IMG/VR virus record: IMGVR_UViG_3300025132_000022
Coordinates: 57,519-121,518 of that record
Length of the DNA stretch: 64,000 nucleotides
Strand: one strand, 5' to 3'
Source of the DNA: a virus
Part shown: in pieces, positions 14,582 to 23,373 of the stretch
Numbering within the stretch: the first letter of the stretch is position 1
How the letters are laid out: each line of letters begins with the position of its first letter
Made by a program: the position numbers and the translations under genes
The notes under the pieces: model-generated
What the model saw: only the letters and a program-made list of their open reading frames with translations
What the model was told of the DNA's origin: nothing
The model's database searches: none

Positions 14582-16548
14582 TTTTTGGTTTCCCTGTTTT
14601 GTAATTCTTTAATAAGATCAGATACTTCTTTGCCTCTAAGAAATATATTCTCCTCTTCTCTAATATAACTAGTAAGTTTAGACTCCGAAAGTCTCTGCTT
14701 ATCTTCCTCAACCACACCTCTAGATAAAGATTTTAGTTTCTTGTATCCAGGAATGGTCTTATAAGATTGGGTCCGACCTCCAGTGTCTCTCTTGTCTCGT
14801 TCGCCAGTCACCTGTTTCGTGATATGTATCTTGCCCTTTGCTCTCTTGTGTTTCGCATCGTAAGAGTCTTCCCTGGATCCTGGTGCTGCTAGTAGCGCTC
14901 CAGCGTCTTCTTCTCCTGCGTCTGCACCCAGATCTGCACCGAGGTCTCCTTCGCCTCCAAGAACATCCTCTCCACCTGTAGTGTCAATACCTTCTCCGCC
15001 TTCTCCACCTGTGCCGAGGTCGGTACCCAAGATATCTTCCTCACCGCCTGGTGTGCCGCCCGCTGCTGCGGTTGCTTCTGCTTGCGCCTGCTCTGCAGCA
15101 GACTCAAGGCGAGCGTCGAATTGTCTATCGTAATACATTTGCCTTTGGTTTTTGACAAATTCTTCCTCTGTCATGCTGAACAGGTGAGATGCAATCCACT
15201 GTCTGCTAAAGAATCCTTCAGTCGCTGTTGATGCAACGTCAAACTTAGTCTTCCAGTGTTCCAGTTCTTGGAGTTCTGCAATCTTAGACGGACTATTCAT
15301 CTTTAATTTGAAATTAATCAAATCCTCGCCTCGGTAACCCAAGGTGTAAAGGTGCACGATGCCTATCTTTTCGAGTTCAGTAACAACAGATCTTTGCAGT
15401 CTTTGCACAGTTCTGGCAAATCTGATGTCCTTCTGTGCTAGTGTGGTGGCATCTTCACCGCCACCCGCTTCTGCGTTCGTGTTTGAAATATAGGAACCTG
15501 GGATTTTCAATGCAGAGAATAACTTATCTCTCAGGTACTTAACATCCTCGATGTCGCCAGTATAGGTGCCACCTGGTAAACTCTCGACTCTAGAACTGGA
15601 TCCCGCGCGTGTAGGTATGAAGTAATCTTCATCAACAGACATAGGGTTATATCGCAAGTCAACACGCCCCGAAGCAGGATCAACCACCTGGTTTCTCTTC
15701 ATTTGCGTCATAACCTTTTGCATGTATTGTTCTATATCTTGAGGTGGTATATTGCCCACGTCGATGTAGAAAACACGGCGCTCGGGTGATCTCACAATCC
15801 TATATGCCATCATAGCATCTTCAAGTAAGGTCAACTGTCTCCAAATACGCCTGGCAGGTTCTAGGACCGATGTGCCATAAGGTGCGTACTTGTCGTTACC
15901 CAATATCCTAAAGTGTCCAATTTGCCAGTTTTCAAACGTTAAACCTGCCGAGTTCCACTGAAACTGACAGTAGTTAGGGTTTGTTTTGTCCTCGCCTTCA
16001 AGTCTTTCTAGTTCCTGTCCTGGCATCCCTATAACGCTTTTAATTCCTAAGTTCTCATCTATATCAAGATAAAGAAAGAAGTCGCCGTACTTAACCATCG
16101 TTCGGCACCATCCAAAAATATTGTACTCCAAATTCATAATACTGAAATACAATGCGTGCAATATTCCCTTTATTTCTTCGTTGTTGCAATCTATTGTCAT
16201 CAAGGGTTGCAAGGCACTATGAGTAGTCATCTCATCTGCATATATGTCTATAGCGGAGGCAATCTCGGGTGTGTACTCCATTTGATCAAAGTCCACATAC
16301 CTCTCTAGTCTGTTTTGATTGTTTTGAGCGCTTCCGTACAATCCAGCAAACGGGTTATGGTCCATTCTCTTGAATTGCTTTCCGCTGGCGGATGTGAATC
16401 TGCTGGCATACTTATCTAACTGCCTTCTTCTTAATCGTCTTGCCGTCTGGGTCCTGTAATTGACAATGGGACCTGATAGTAGTCTTGTCAGTTTTTTGAA
16501 CAATGTACTCTGCTGATTTTTCGGGTTTACTTTTCTAGGTCCTGCCAT
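14578..16548 (-). CDS. 20: Portal vertex protein, gp20-like
   Basis: This 656-residue protein has T4 gp20-type features. It starts with a basic segment and has DFDQMEYTPEIASAIDIYADEM near residue 90. Further on are GWCRTMVKYGDFFLYLDID, a LEPARRIWRQLTLLEDAMM helix near 230, RAPERRVFYIDVGN-like sequence (here SPERRVFYIDVGN), and LKIPGSYI with EDATTLAQKDIRFARTVQRL. The ring of portal subunits forms the DNA gate at one vertex of the head. T4 gp20 is about 524 residues; here a Gly/Asp/Glu-rich stretch at about 496-552 (GGEGGEGIDTTGGED) and a basic tail follow. The terminase gene lies just upstream by five bases. Confidence 0.92.
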   Translation of the reverse strand: MAGPRKVNPKNQQSTLFKKLTRLLSGPIVNYRTQTARRLRRRQLDKYASRFTSASGKQFKRMDHNPFAGLYGSAQNNQNRLERYVDFDQMEYTPEIASAIDIYADEMTTHSALQPLMTIDCNNEEIKGILHALYFSIMNLEYNIFGWCRTMVKYGDFFLYLDIDENLGIKSVIGMPGQELERLEGEDKTNPNYCQFQWNSAGLTFENWQIGHFRILGNDKYAPYGTSVLEPARRIWRQLTLLEDAMMAYRIVRSPERRVFYIDVGNIPPQDIEQYMQKVMTQMKRNQVVDPASGRVDLRYNPMSVDEDYFIPTRAGSSSRVESLPGGTYTGDIEDVKYLRDKLFSALKIPGSYISNTNAEAGGGEDATTLAQKDIRFARTVQRLQRSVVTELEKIGIVHLYTLGYRGEDLINFKLKMNSPSKIAELQELEHWKTKFDVASTATEGFFSRQWIASHLFSMTEEEFVKNQRQMYYDRQFDARLESAAEQAQAEATAAAGGTPGGEEDILGTDLGTGGEGGEGIDTTGGEDVLGGEGDLGADLGADAGEEDAGALLAAPGSREDSYDAKHKRAKGKIHITKQVTGERDKRDTGGRTQSYKTIPGYKKLKSLSRGVVEEDKQRLSESKLTSYIREEENIFLRGKEVSDLIKELQNRETKK

Positions 16549-16553
16549 TATTA

Positions 16554-18140
16554 TTATCCTTTAAACAACCAGGGGTATTGTGTGTAGTTCCTGTCATGTG
16601 TCTTCTTTTTTTCAAAAACATTGTCACCATCGTAACCCTGCATACCTTTTATTGTTGTGTTCATTTTAGTTTTTGCTGATACCATTGTAGCAAGAAATGC
16701 CTTATTATATTCTATATTTCTCTTGTTTTCAATCAAGGCAGTGTCCCTTACCCAACATCCTATTGCACATGCCATAATTAAATCATCGTTGTACGATCTC
16801 ATTGCTTCTGGTCTTCCGTTGTTCCAAATAAAGGTCTTCATCTCGTTATAAAGACGAGGCGAATTTATGGTAATTAGTTCATTTCTTACAAATTCTTCCA
16901 ACTTTGCAACAATCAAGGGTCTTGTCTTTTGACTAGTTGTAAAACCTGCAACTGCATTGGATGCTGCCTCTGCAGTAACTTGGTCAACGTATTCGTGTGA
17001 TGACTTTATTGAGTGATACAAATTTGGGTACTGCATTTCTCTTAATTTGTCCAAAACTGCAAACCCCACAGTGTTGTTCTCAACGACCAACATGCAGTCG
17101 CCGTATTCTCTTCCTGCGTCAAAAAGTATTTTAGAAAACAGGTCTGGAGTTATCCTTCCTTGATATTCCGCCACAATCTCCATCGTCAAGGTGTCGAATA
17201 TGTGAAATACCGAAAAGTCCTTACCGTCACCCCTAGCAACATCGGCACTTAAAAGATACGGTACACCAGATTCCGCCTCTTTCCATATCCAGTAATTTCT
17301 GTCAAAACCCGTCCTGTACTTTGGTTCTGAAACGAATTGCGACAATATCTTCATTCTATCTGGGTGAAACACTGTTTCGCCCGACATGTTAAAGTTACAC
17401 TCCAACTCTTGGGCGATCTGCCTCCTGGACATGTTCTTTGTTTCTTTCTCAAACCATTCTTGGTCTCTGTCTGGATGAACGTCCCACGGTAATGTCATGG
17501 GAAGAAAGTCATTTGACTGAGTCTCGGCATCAGTGAATGTCTTATGAAACCAATTGCCAACACCATTAGGAGTAGATAACGCTATGCATCGACCACCAGT
17601 TGAAAGAGTGGGATATAAACCAGTCCACAACTCGTCCAAACCCTCAACGTGAGCGGCCTCGTCAATAACTAAAAGAGAAAGTGCCTCAGAACGCCCAGCG
17701 TCGCCAGAGGTTGATGATGCCTTTATTTGCGAACCATTGGACAACTCAAACGAAGTTCTATTATCAATTGAAACCTCCGCTATTCTTATCCACTCTGGAC
17801 AATTTCTCAATATTGTTTTCACCTTCTTTACGAGGTTTGCTGCAGTGCCGAACTTGGTTGCCAAAACAAGAACATTCTTCTCCTTATGAAAAAGCATCAA
17901 CCAAACAACATACGCCGCAGTAACAGTTGACAAACCCAACTGTCTTGCTTTCAACACTACATTAAATCGATTGTCTTGAAAGTTCTTAAGTGCGACCTTT
18001 TGAAAGGGGTAGGTCTTAAAGGGTATCAACCCCTTGAGTGGGTGAGTAATTTTAGCATAATTGGTGATGAAATAGTCTGGGTCTCGTCCCGACTTTACTA
18101 TTTCTCGCATTATTTCTTTCTTACTTAAGACTGAGTTCAT
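16554..18140 (-). CDS. 17: Large terminase subunit, gp17-like
   Basis: This 528-residue protein is the motor-nuclease that packages DNA. The ATPase half has a Walker A variant at residues 64-72 (KARQLGLST) and Walker B at 156-161 (LLVIDE, with D160 and E161), with a motif-III-like SGDAGR and ALSTPNG region nearby. The nuclease half has D300 (LLSADVARGDG), E354 (LVVENN) and D452/D453 (YNDDLIMAC) as the RNase-H-fold metal ligands. Length is slightly less than T4 gp17 (610). It is followed by the portal after five bases and overlaps the gene before by four bases. AGGAAG is the ribosome site. No classical gp16 small terminase was identified. Confidence 0.95.
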   Translation of the reverse strand: MNSVLSKKEIMREIVKSGRDPDYFITNYAKITHPLKGLIPFKTYPFQKVALKNFQDNRFNVVLKARQLGLSTVTAAYVVWLMLFHKEKNVLVLATKFGTAANLVKKVKTILRNCPEWIRIAEVSIDNRTSFELSNGSQIKASSTSGDAGRSEALSLLVIDEAAHVEGLDELWTGLYPTLSTGGRCIALSTPNGVGNWFHKTFTDAETQSNDFLPMTLPWDVHPDRDQEWFEKETKNMSRRQIAQELECNFNMSGETVFHPDRMKILSQFVSEPKYRTGFDRNYWIWKEAESGVPYLLSADVARGDGKDFSVFHIFDTLTMEIVAEYQGRITPDLFSKILFDAGREYGDCMLVVENNTVGFAVLDKLREMQYPNLYHSIKSSHEYVDQVTAEAASNAVAGFTTSQKTRPLIVAKLEEFVRNELITINSPRLYNEMKTFIWNNGRPEAMRSYNDDLIMACAIGCWVRDTALIENKRNIEYNKAFLATMVSAKTKMNTTIKGMQGYDGDNVFEKKKTHDRNYTQYPWLFKG

Positions 18141-18697
18141 CTCTTCCTGTTTGCAAAATCGTATGCCTTGAAGGCTTCATAGGGATCGACTTTTCTTTCG
18201 TCGTTAGGAGTCTTCTTCGCTTCTGGTGTTGATGGAATATCCAGGTCTGGTCTATCAGGTTTTTGTTCCTCAAGTCCACCAATCTTGAACTTCTGAACTG
18301 CAGTGACTAAAGTTCTAACCCTAGAGACAGGTTGAACAAGAACATTGACTTCTCCATCTTGCGATAGGGTCAAACTACTCTTGGTAAGTGCCCTGTACTC
18401 CTTTTTTATGAACGTCGCTACGTCAGAAATCATCGAAGATACATCATTCTCCAAGGTGCCACCATACACTTCCTTGAGTCTGACTTCGCTTGAATAGGTG
18501 ATGCAAATACAGTTTCCTGATTCAAACTTCACTCCGAAACCGTCCATAACTCTAGAGTCGATGAGTGGGTTCGTATCCTCATCGCCTTCCCTTTTCAACC
18601 CAATCTTCAAGGGTTCGTCATTTTCATCCAAGGCACCATCGTATTTCTTCGCCAGTACCTGCGAGATGCCGTTAATAATCTCAAGTGTTGTTGCCAT
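18137..18697 (-). CDS. Conserved protein upstream of the terminase
   Basis: The start at 18697 (MATTLEIINGIS) gives 186 residues, with AAGGAG seven bases upstream. A longer frame to 18856 would overlap the zinc-ribbon gene and lacks a ribosome site. The sequence contains IDSRVMDGFGVKFES, CITYSSEVRLKEVYGG, a helical VSSMISDVATFIKKEYR and a SLTLSQDGEVNVLVQPVSR block. This pattern is recalled from marine T4-type phages as a conserved protein of unknown function. Because it precedes gp17 where T4 places gp16, it may be a small terminase analogue, but no gp16-like helical core is evident. Confidence 0.68.
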   Translation of the reverse strand: MATTLEIINGISQVLAKKYDGALDENDEPLKIGLKREGDEDTNPLIDSRVMDGFGVKFESGNCICITYSSEVRLKEVYGGTLENDVSSMISDVATFIKKEYRALTKSSLTLSQDGEVNVLVQPVSRVRTLVTAVQKFKIGGLEEQKPDRPDLDIPSTPEAKKTPNDERKVDPYEAFKAYDFANRKR

Positions 18698-19085
18698 TTG
18701 TTTGCTCCTTTGTTGGACGCCATCCGTTTTCCCACCTTTCTTCTCTGTCTTCGATCCACTGTACGTAACAACCAAAACAACATTCGTATCTCGCCATATA
18801 CAGATCGTCTTTTCCAGAGAAAGAGTAAGATCCACAAACTGGACATTCCCTTTCATTTTCTTTAGTAAGTAGTTTTTTGCTTATCAAAAAACCTTTGAAC
18901 TTTTCTTTAGAGTTTTTCGAGTTTTTTGCTGCCTGAAGTTTGTAAAACTCTTTTACCTCTTCAGCATGTTTTTTTTCCTTTTCTGGTGTCCAGTGCTTTT
19001 TGGGGTTCTCGATTGCCTCAGAACCCCAGCGTTGCACTATTGCCCTTTCAAGTTTCACAATAAAGTTCGGATCATCACTCTTCAT
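18681..19085 (-). CDS. Zinc-ribbon-like small protein
   Basis: This 134-residue protein has an N-terminal segment LERAIVQRWGSEAI, a charged Lys/Glu helix (EKKHAEEVKEFYK), and a C-terminal CPVC...CCFGC arrangement at residues about 81 and 102, separated by YSFSGKDDLYMARYE. That spacing suits a zinc ribbon. A tail rich in Trp and charged residues (WIEDREERWENGWRP) follows. Its partner is unknown; such proteins may bind DNA, RNA or proteins. It overlaps the gene after it by 17 bases and touches the lysis cassette gene upstream. The start at 19085 has GGGTAA. Confidence 0.65.
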   Translation of the reverse strand: MKSDDPNFIVKLERAIVQRWGSEAIENPKKHWTPEKEKKHAEEVKEFYKLQAAKNSKNSKEKFKGFLISKKLLTKENERECPVCGSYSFSGKDDLYMARYECCFGCYVQWIEDREERWENGWRPTKEQTNGNNT

Positions 19086-19522
19086 CAGTTACCCAATACA
19101 GAAACTATCACTAAAACAGTGGTTGCTCCAACGACGAACCCACCTGCTGTAAACAGGTACCAATAATTGTTAGGCCGCTTCAGTGCGGCAAATTCCAACT
19201 GTTCAATCTGTTCTGTCTTTATTTGATCCATTGCGAGATACTCCGACTGGATTGACTCCAACCTTGTTTCCAACATCATGATGCTCAACTCATGCTTTGC
19301 GTTCAACTCTTCGGTCAACTTGTCTAGTTTGAGTTTACACCTTGCGCCTTCTTGCTCTTTATCTGCAATCATCTTTGCCATTGCAGGGTTAGTAAAACAC
19401 CAACCTGCAAAGGGGACAGAATCTCCTGAGTCTACCCTTAGTACGGGATTCGCATGTACTGTGCCAAAACTAATTAAGGTCAGAAAGATTAAAAAGTGTT
19501 TCAATCCTCTTCTCGACTGCAT
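19085..19522 (-). CDS. Signal-peptide protein with C-terminal membrane anchor, lysis-cassette-associated
   Basis: The start at 19522 (MQSRRGLKHFLIF) gives 145 residues, with GGAAGGAG six bases upstream. An earlier in-frame ATG at 19549 lacks one. The N-terminus is a signal peptide (RRGLKHFLIFLTLISF, then VHA-NP as a likely cleavage site). The export region has FAGWCFTNPAMAKMI, a coiled-coil-like stretch and a C-terminal membrane segment (WYLFTAGGFVVGATTVLVIVSVL). The first 53 bases lie inside the gene upstream, out of frame, an arrangement typical of Rz/Rz1-type spanin pairs. However, it has no lipobox Cys, so it is not a standard o-spanin. A similar protein architecture is recalled in other marine phages. 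Confidence 0.65.
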   Translation of the reverse strand: MQSRRGLKHFLIFLTLISFGTVHANPVLRVDSGDSVPFAGWCFTNPAMAKMIADKEQEGARCKLKLDKLTEELNAKHELSIMMLETRLESIQSEYLAMDQIKTEQIEQLEFAALKRPNNYWYLFTAGGFVVGATTVLVIVSVLGN

Positions 19523-19856
19523 CAGGATCTCCTTCCATTTCTTCAACAACTTGCTTTATTTTTTCTTTGTTCTTTTTTGTAAGTATAGCACTTTTTTCTG
19601 CATATTTTTCTTCTAAGTTTTTAATGGTCTCGTGATACTGCTTGACAAGCAAATCTCTTTTAGTTAACTCTTTTTTGTGGTTCTCTTTTAGAGTAACTAT
19701 TTGTTTATCATACGACTCTTTCTTCGCTGCCAGTACGTCGAGTGCTGCTTCTGCGTTCTTTCTAGACAACGCCCATACAACAATAGACCACACAACTAGA
19801 AAAGGAATCTTCCAGTTTTCCCTCAACCAGATCCATGCTAATTTTATGTGAAACAT
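19470..19856 (-). CDS. Inner-membrane anchored coiled-coil protein, i-spanin-like
   Basis: This 128-residue protein has one membrane segment near the N-terminus (PFLVVWSIVVWALSR, about 18-32) and then a long coiled coil with Lys/Glu heptads (LAAKKESYDKQIVTLKENHKK to KEKIKQVVEEMEG). This is the shape of Rz-like i-spanins, which bridge the inner membrane and the outer membrane partner during Gram-negative lysis. It starts six bases after the holin-like gene, and its last 53 bases encode the start of the next gene in another frame, as in nested spanin pairs. The proposed function rests on topology and neighbourhood; no endolysin is seen in the window. Confidence 0.65.
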   Translation of the reverse strand: MFHIKLAWIWLRENWKIPFLVVWSIVVWALSRKNAEAALDVLAAKKESYDKQIVTLKENHKKELTKRDLLVKQYHETIKNLEEKYAEKSAILTKKNKEKIKQVVEEMEGDPDAVEKRIETLFNLSDLN

Positions 19857-19862
19857 TTTGGT

Positions 19863-20060
19863 TTACTTTTTTCCGTGCTTCCACTGAACCGCTAAATCAA
19901 CTAAAGCCTGAGAACCAATATAGGCAAGAGTCACCGCCACCCAATCACTTGAAGTTACCGTACCGTAAACACACAAACTAGTTGCCGTAATCCAGGCAAG
20001 GAACTTGCGAGATATGAATCGCTCTGTATATTTGTCAGCAAATGATTTTAGTGCTGTCAT
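19863..20060 (-). CDS. Holin-like small membrane protein
   Basis: The start at 20060 (MTALKSFADKYTERF) gives 65 residues and has AAGGAGG at good spacing. An in-frame ATG at 20111 would overlap the preceding gene and lacks one. Two membrane segments are seen (KFLAWITATSLCVYG and WVAVTLAYIGSQALVDLA), with basic residues at the C-terminus (KHGKK). The length and two-span layout agree with small class II holins. It is followed immediately by spanin-like genes, which supports a lysis role. A holin forms membrane holes to end the infection. The family is not pinned down. Confidence 0.7.
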   Translation of the reverse strand: MTALKSFADKYTERFISRKFLAWITATSLCVYGTVTSSDWVAVTLAYIGSQALVDLAVQWKHGKK

Positions 20061-20073
20061 AATATTACCCTCC

Positions 20074-23000
20074 TTAGACGCTGACATGTGCGAAACCGTC
20101 TTTTTTGTCAATAACGATCTGCGTATCCACTGCGTCTTTAAGAGTATCTAGGTGTGAAATTAGTATAACAGTCTTAAAATATGACTTCACCATATCAATA
20201 ATTCTGACAAAACCTTCCATATTATCCTCGTCCAGCGCTGTACCTGGCTCGTCCAAAATGAAGATATCTGGTTTTGGAAGACTTGAAACCGACAGTAGCG
20301 ATAACCTTATTGCCATCGATGCAATTGTCTTTTCGGCACCCGAACCCATCTCTAGTGGTCTAGGTTCAAACTTGGGATGTTTAATGAAGATATCCAGTTT
20401 CTTGTCCTCGTTTAAAATAAACACCTCGAAGTCAACAATGCCTGTCAAAATCTTCGCAATCTCTTCATTTATCACTGGTAGTCTGTTCTTTATAACGTTG
20501 TATGAAATTCCATTAGTGTGAAAACAGGTCATAAACAATTCATATGCTGCATACTCTACTCTCAGAGACTCCAACTCTTCCTTGTCATCTTGAAGATTTT
20601 TTATCTGCTGCTCCACAGATCCAACCTCTCTGAACAGGTTGTTTGTTTGTTTCTTGCAGGATGCACAGTCCTTCTTGAGTTTGCCAGCGTCCTTCTCAAG
20701 GGAATTCATTTCGCTTATGAGTTCTTCCAGGTTCTCAATTGCTTCACGGTTATCATCGTACTGCTTCAGTTTCGAGTTCAGTTTCTCTATAATAGAATCC
20801 TGCACGGCGATGTCGCTCACGCCTTTGTCAATCTTCAGTTGAAGGTTAGTGACTTTTTCAGACAACTCTATTTTTTTATCCTTTACTTGTTGATATCTTT
20901 CCAGATAACTTGAAACTTTTATCTGCTCATCAGAACTATACTCTTCACCGATCATATTGATCTGCTTAGAGACGCTGCTCATGATAGATTGCCTGTCAGA
21001 TATTGCTTCTTCTACTATAGATGAACATTCCTCGCACAAACGATCTTGCTGAGACACCAGTAGAAATTTCTGCTCTGATGCTTTTTCAAGGTCTCTCAGT
21101 AGACCTTCTATCGCTTCTTCCCTCTTCGCAAAAGAATCCCTCTTGTCTCGATACTTTTCAATGTCAAACTCCGAAAGAAACTTTACAATCTTTTCATACC
21201 TATCTTTTGACTCTTCGATCTCTGTTCTGTTGTCAAGCAATACGCCCTTTAGGTTGCTTAACTTTTTAGTCGCAGTCTCTTTCTCCATATTGATGCGGAC
21301 GGGATCGATAATCTCTGTTGGAGCAGCGTCAACTTTACCCTTAATGGTAGCGACCCGCTTCTGAAGGTCCTGTACTTGCCCCTCCATTTGTTTGCATCTT
21401 TCTTGATTTTTCTTAAGTATCTCATTCTTTTCGACCAGAACGCTAGTTGCTTGTTCGATTTGCTGATCATAATCATTTCCCTCCAATCTCCTCAAAGCGC
21501 CTCGTATGTCGGCGGACTCATCTTTTGCCATTTTAAATTTTCTGTCGAACACTTCCAGGTCAAGAAACTTGGCAAGGATTTCTTTTCTCTTAGTTGATCC
21601 CTGATTTATAAATGTAAGAGAATCCAGTTGGGACGCCATTGATGTCATCAAGAAGTCGTCCAGGTTTCCAAAGTATTTCCTAATGTTGTTGTCAGTGTCT
21701 TGTCTGGATGTTCCATTTAAACTTTCAGTATTACCAATCGCGTCACTGGAGTAGAAGTTAACATCCGTCTTTGCTTCCTCTGTTTCCACACCTTTCAGTT
21801 TCTTGGTGTACTTCTCAGATATGCGCTCAATACTCAGTTCCTTGTCCGCAATCTTGATTGTTGCTTTGGCGGAACCTACATCCATGTTTTGATTAATCAT
21901 GTTTAAGTTTTTTCTGACTGACTTGGAAGTTGAATTGTACACTGCATACAACAAACTGTCAACAACGGAGGACTTACCCGAAAAGTTCTTTCCGAAGATT
22001 CCAACGATACCCTCCAGTTTTGTAAAGTCTATCTTGTTGTTAGATCCATAATTAAAGAGACCATCCCACTCTAGCGACTGCATACTCCAGTTTACATTCC
22101 TGTAAACTTCTTCAGAGTCCTCAATGGTCTTGTTTATTTTAGAGTTTAGGGACAGTACCTTTTCCATCACTTCCTCGGCGACTTCATAGTCCTCAAGGTA
22201 GTCCTTGATTAATCTATTTTGAACATTGATGTTCCTAAGATCTTCCTGTCGTACCGTGTCACTCTCTACGTCCAGTGCTTTACTAGATGCTCTATTTAAG
22301 TACGTTATGCTTTCTGGTTTGAATTTGAATTTAGCTATGTCAACGCTTCGGCGCATGACATCGAGCGAGATGTTCGAATCTGCAACCAACCTTAAACGTG
22401 CACCATCTGGAATCTCTGTGTCAGGTAAAGTCCCATCTTTGTTGAGGTTTATAGTAACAAAGGGTTGCGGGTTCTTGAATGTAATCAACTTACATGTAAA
22501 ATCGTCCTTACTGGCAATATCCCAAAGCAAATACCCCTTATCCAAGGACTCTCCAAAGTTCTGTTGTACAGTTGAACCAGCGTACCGAATGCGACCATGA
22601 GTATCTAAAATTTGCGTTTTGTGTATATCACCAAGGAAGGCAAAATCAAATTCATCAAAAATGCTGATGTCGTGATCTCCGCCCAGTGTCCAATTCAGAT
22701 CTGTTTTCGATTTATCGATAGCACCGTGATAGAGTGCAATGTTGACCGCGTGTTCATCTGTAGGGTCTGTCCAATTGTCTTCGTCAAATACAGATAAAAC
22801 ATTTAGGCAAAACCCGCCCTCTAAGCGATGTTCTCCAGCGTTCTTGAGTAAGACTATGCGATCATTGTCTAACGCCTTCACAATGGGCGATATCGCATCC
22901 TGACGACTATCATTTTTCAGATTGCCGTCGTGATTTCCCAGTATAATGTAAGTTGGTGCAATTTTGGCAAGTTGAGTGAAAAATTCTCTTGCCATGTCAA

Positions 23001-23169
23001 CAAACTCTGGAGATATCTGTGTCTTTGTGTGTGCGATGTCTCCGCAATGAATTATGTAATCTACCTTCTCCTCTTTTAGAGAAGCGTACAATTGCTTGAA
23101 GACTTCATTATATTCATAGTGAAACTTAAGGTTGCGGATATGCGTATCCGCGATGTGGGCAAACTTCAT
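20074..23169 (-). CDS. Fused Mre11-Rad50-type exonuclease (gp47-gp46 in one chain)
   Basis: This 1031-residue protein joins a T4 gp47/Mre11 nuclease and a gp46/Rad50 ATPase in one frame. Metallophosphatase motifs are D8 and H10 (IADTH), D44 (HCGDIAH), GNHD (78-81), ALYHGAI, and a GDIHK block. The C-terminal part has Walker A near residue 390 (GKNFSGKSS), long coiled coils with CxxC pairs (CEEC near 711 and CASC near 836), a signature-type motif (MGSGAEKTIASM) and Walker B (FILDEPGTALDED). A final switch His follows (ISHLDTL). It resects DNA ends in recombination-dependent replication and repair. T4 uses two separate genes (339 and 560 residues). The summed size and order support a natural fusion with no internal start needed. 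The ribosome site is CGGAGG. Confidence 0.93.
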   Translation of the reverse strand: MKFAHIADTHIRNLKFHYEYNEVFKQLYASLKEEKVDYIIHCGDIAHTKTQISPEFVDMAREFFTQLAKIAPTYIILGNHDGNLKNDSRQDAISPIVKALDNDRIVLLKNAGEHRLEGGFCLNVLSVFDEDNWTDPTDEHAVNIALYHGAIDKSKTDLNWTLGGDHDISIFDEFDFAFLGDIHKTQILDTHGRIRYAGSTVQQNFGESLDKGYLLWDIASKDDFTCKLITFKNPQPFVTINLNKDGTLPDTEIPDGARLRLVADSNISLDVMRRSVDIAKFKFKPESITYLNRASSKALDVESDTVRQEDLRNINVQNRLIKDYLEDYEVAEEVMEKVLSLNSKINKTIEDSEEVYRNVNWSMQSLEWDGLFNYGSNNKIDFTKLEGIVGIFGKNFSGKSSVVDSLLYAVYNSTSKSVRKNLNMINQNMDVGSAKATIKIADKELSIERISEKYTKKLKGVETEEAKTDVNFYSSDAIGNTESLNGTSRQDTDNNIRKYFGNLDDFLMTSMASQLDSLTFINQGSTKRKEILAKFLDLEVFDRKFKMAKDESADIRGALRRLEGNDYDQQIEQATSVLVEKNEILKKNQERCKQMEGQVQDLQKRVATIKGKVDAAPTEIIDPVRINMEKETATKKLSNLKGVLLDNRTEIEESKDRYEKIVKFLSEFDIEKYRDKRDSFAKREEAIEGLLRDLEKASEQKFLLVSQQDRLCEECSSIVEEAISDRQSIMSSVSKQINMIGEEYSSDEQIKVSSYLERYQQVKDKKIELSEKVTNLQLKIDKGVSDIAVQDSIIEKLNSKLKQYDDNREAIENLEELISEMNSLEKDAGKLKKDCASCKKQTNNLFREVGSVEQQIKNLQDDKEELESLRVEYAAYELFMTCFHTNGISYNVIKNRLPVINEEIAKILTGIVDFEVFILNEDKKLDIFIKHPKFEPRPLEMGSGAEKTIASMAIRLSLLSVSSLPKPDIFILDEPGTALDEDNMEGFVRIIDMVKSYFKTVILISHLDTLKDAVDTQIVIDKKDGFAHVSV

Positions 23170-23180
23170 CGAACCTCCGA

Positions 23181-23369
23181 TTAAATGTTTACGTTTTCGT
23201 TAATGTGGGTGAATAGTCTTTCTAGAAAGTTGATTTTCTGATTTTCGTTCAATGATTCGAACTGCTTGATGGTATCTTCTGCCATAGAAAATCCCTCACC
23301 GCTGGTGTCGAAGGACCTCTCGATCTCTTCACTAATTAATGATTTTAACTTCTTCTTATCAATAAGCAT
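23181..23369 (-). CDS. Small hypothetical protein between primase and Mre11-Rad50
   Basis: The start at 23369 (MLIDKKKLKSLI) gives 62 residues and has GGAGG eight bases upstream inside the primase's last codons. A longer frame to 23390 lacks it. The sequence is helical, with acidic centre (EIERSFDTSGEG) and a C-terminal QFESLNENQKINFLERLF helix. There are no recognisable motifs. It lies in the DNA-metabolism block and may assist one of its neighbours. Confidence 0.55.
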   Translation of the reverse strand: MLIDKKKLKSLISEEIERSFDTSGEGFSMAEDTIKQFESLNENQKINFLERLFTHINENVNI

Positions 23370-23373
23370 CTCT

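Noticed and set aside
18137-18856. Longer version of the gene upstream of the terminase
   Set aside because: The extra N-terminal 53 residues lie over the zinc-ribbon gene and lack a ribosome site, while the ATG at 18697 has AAGGAG.
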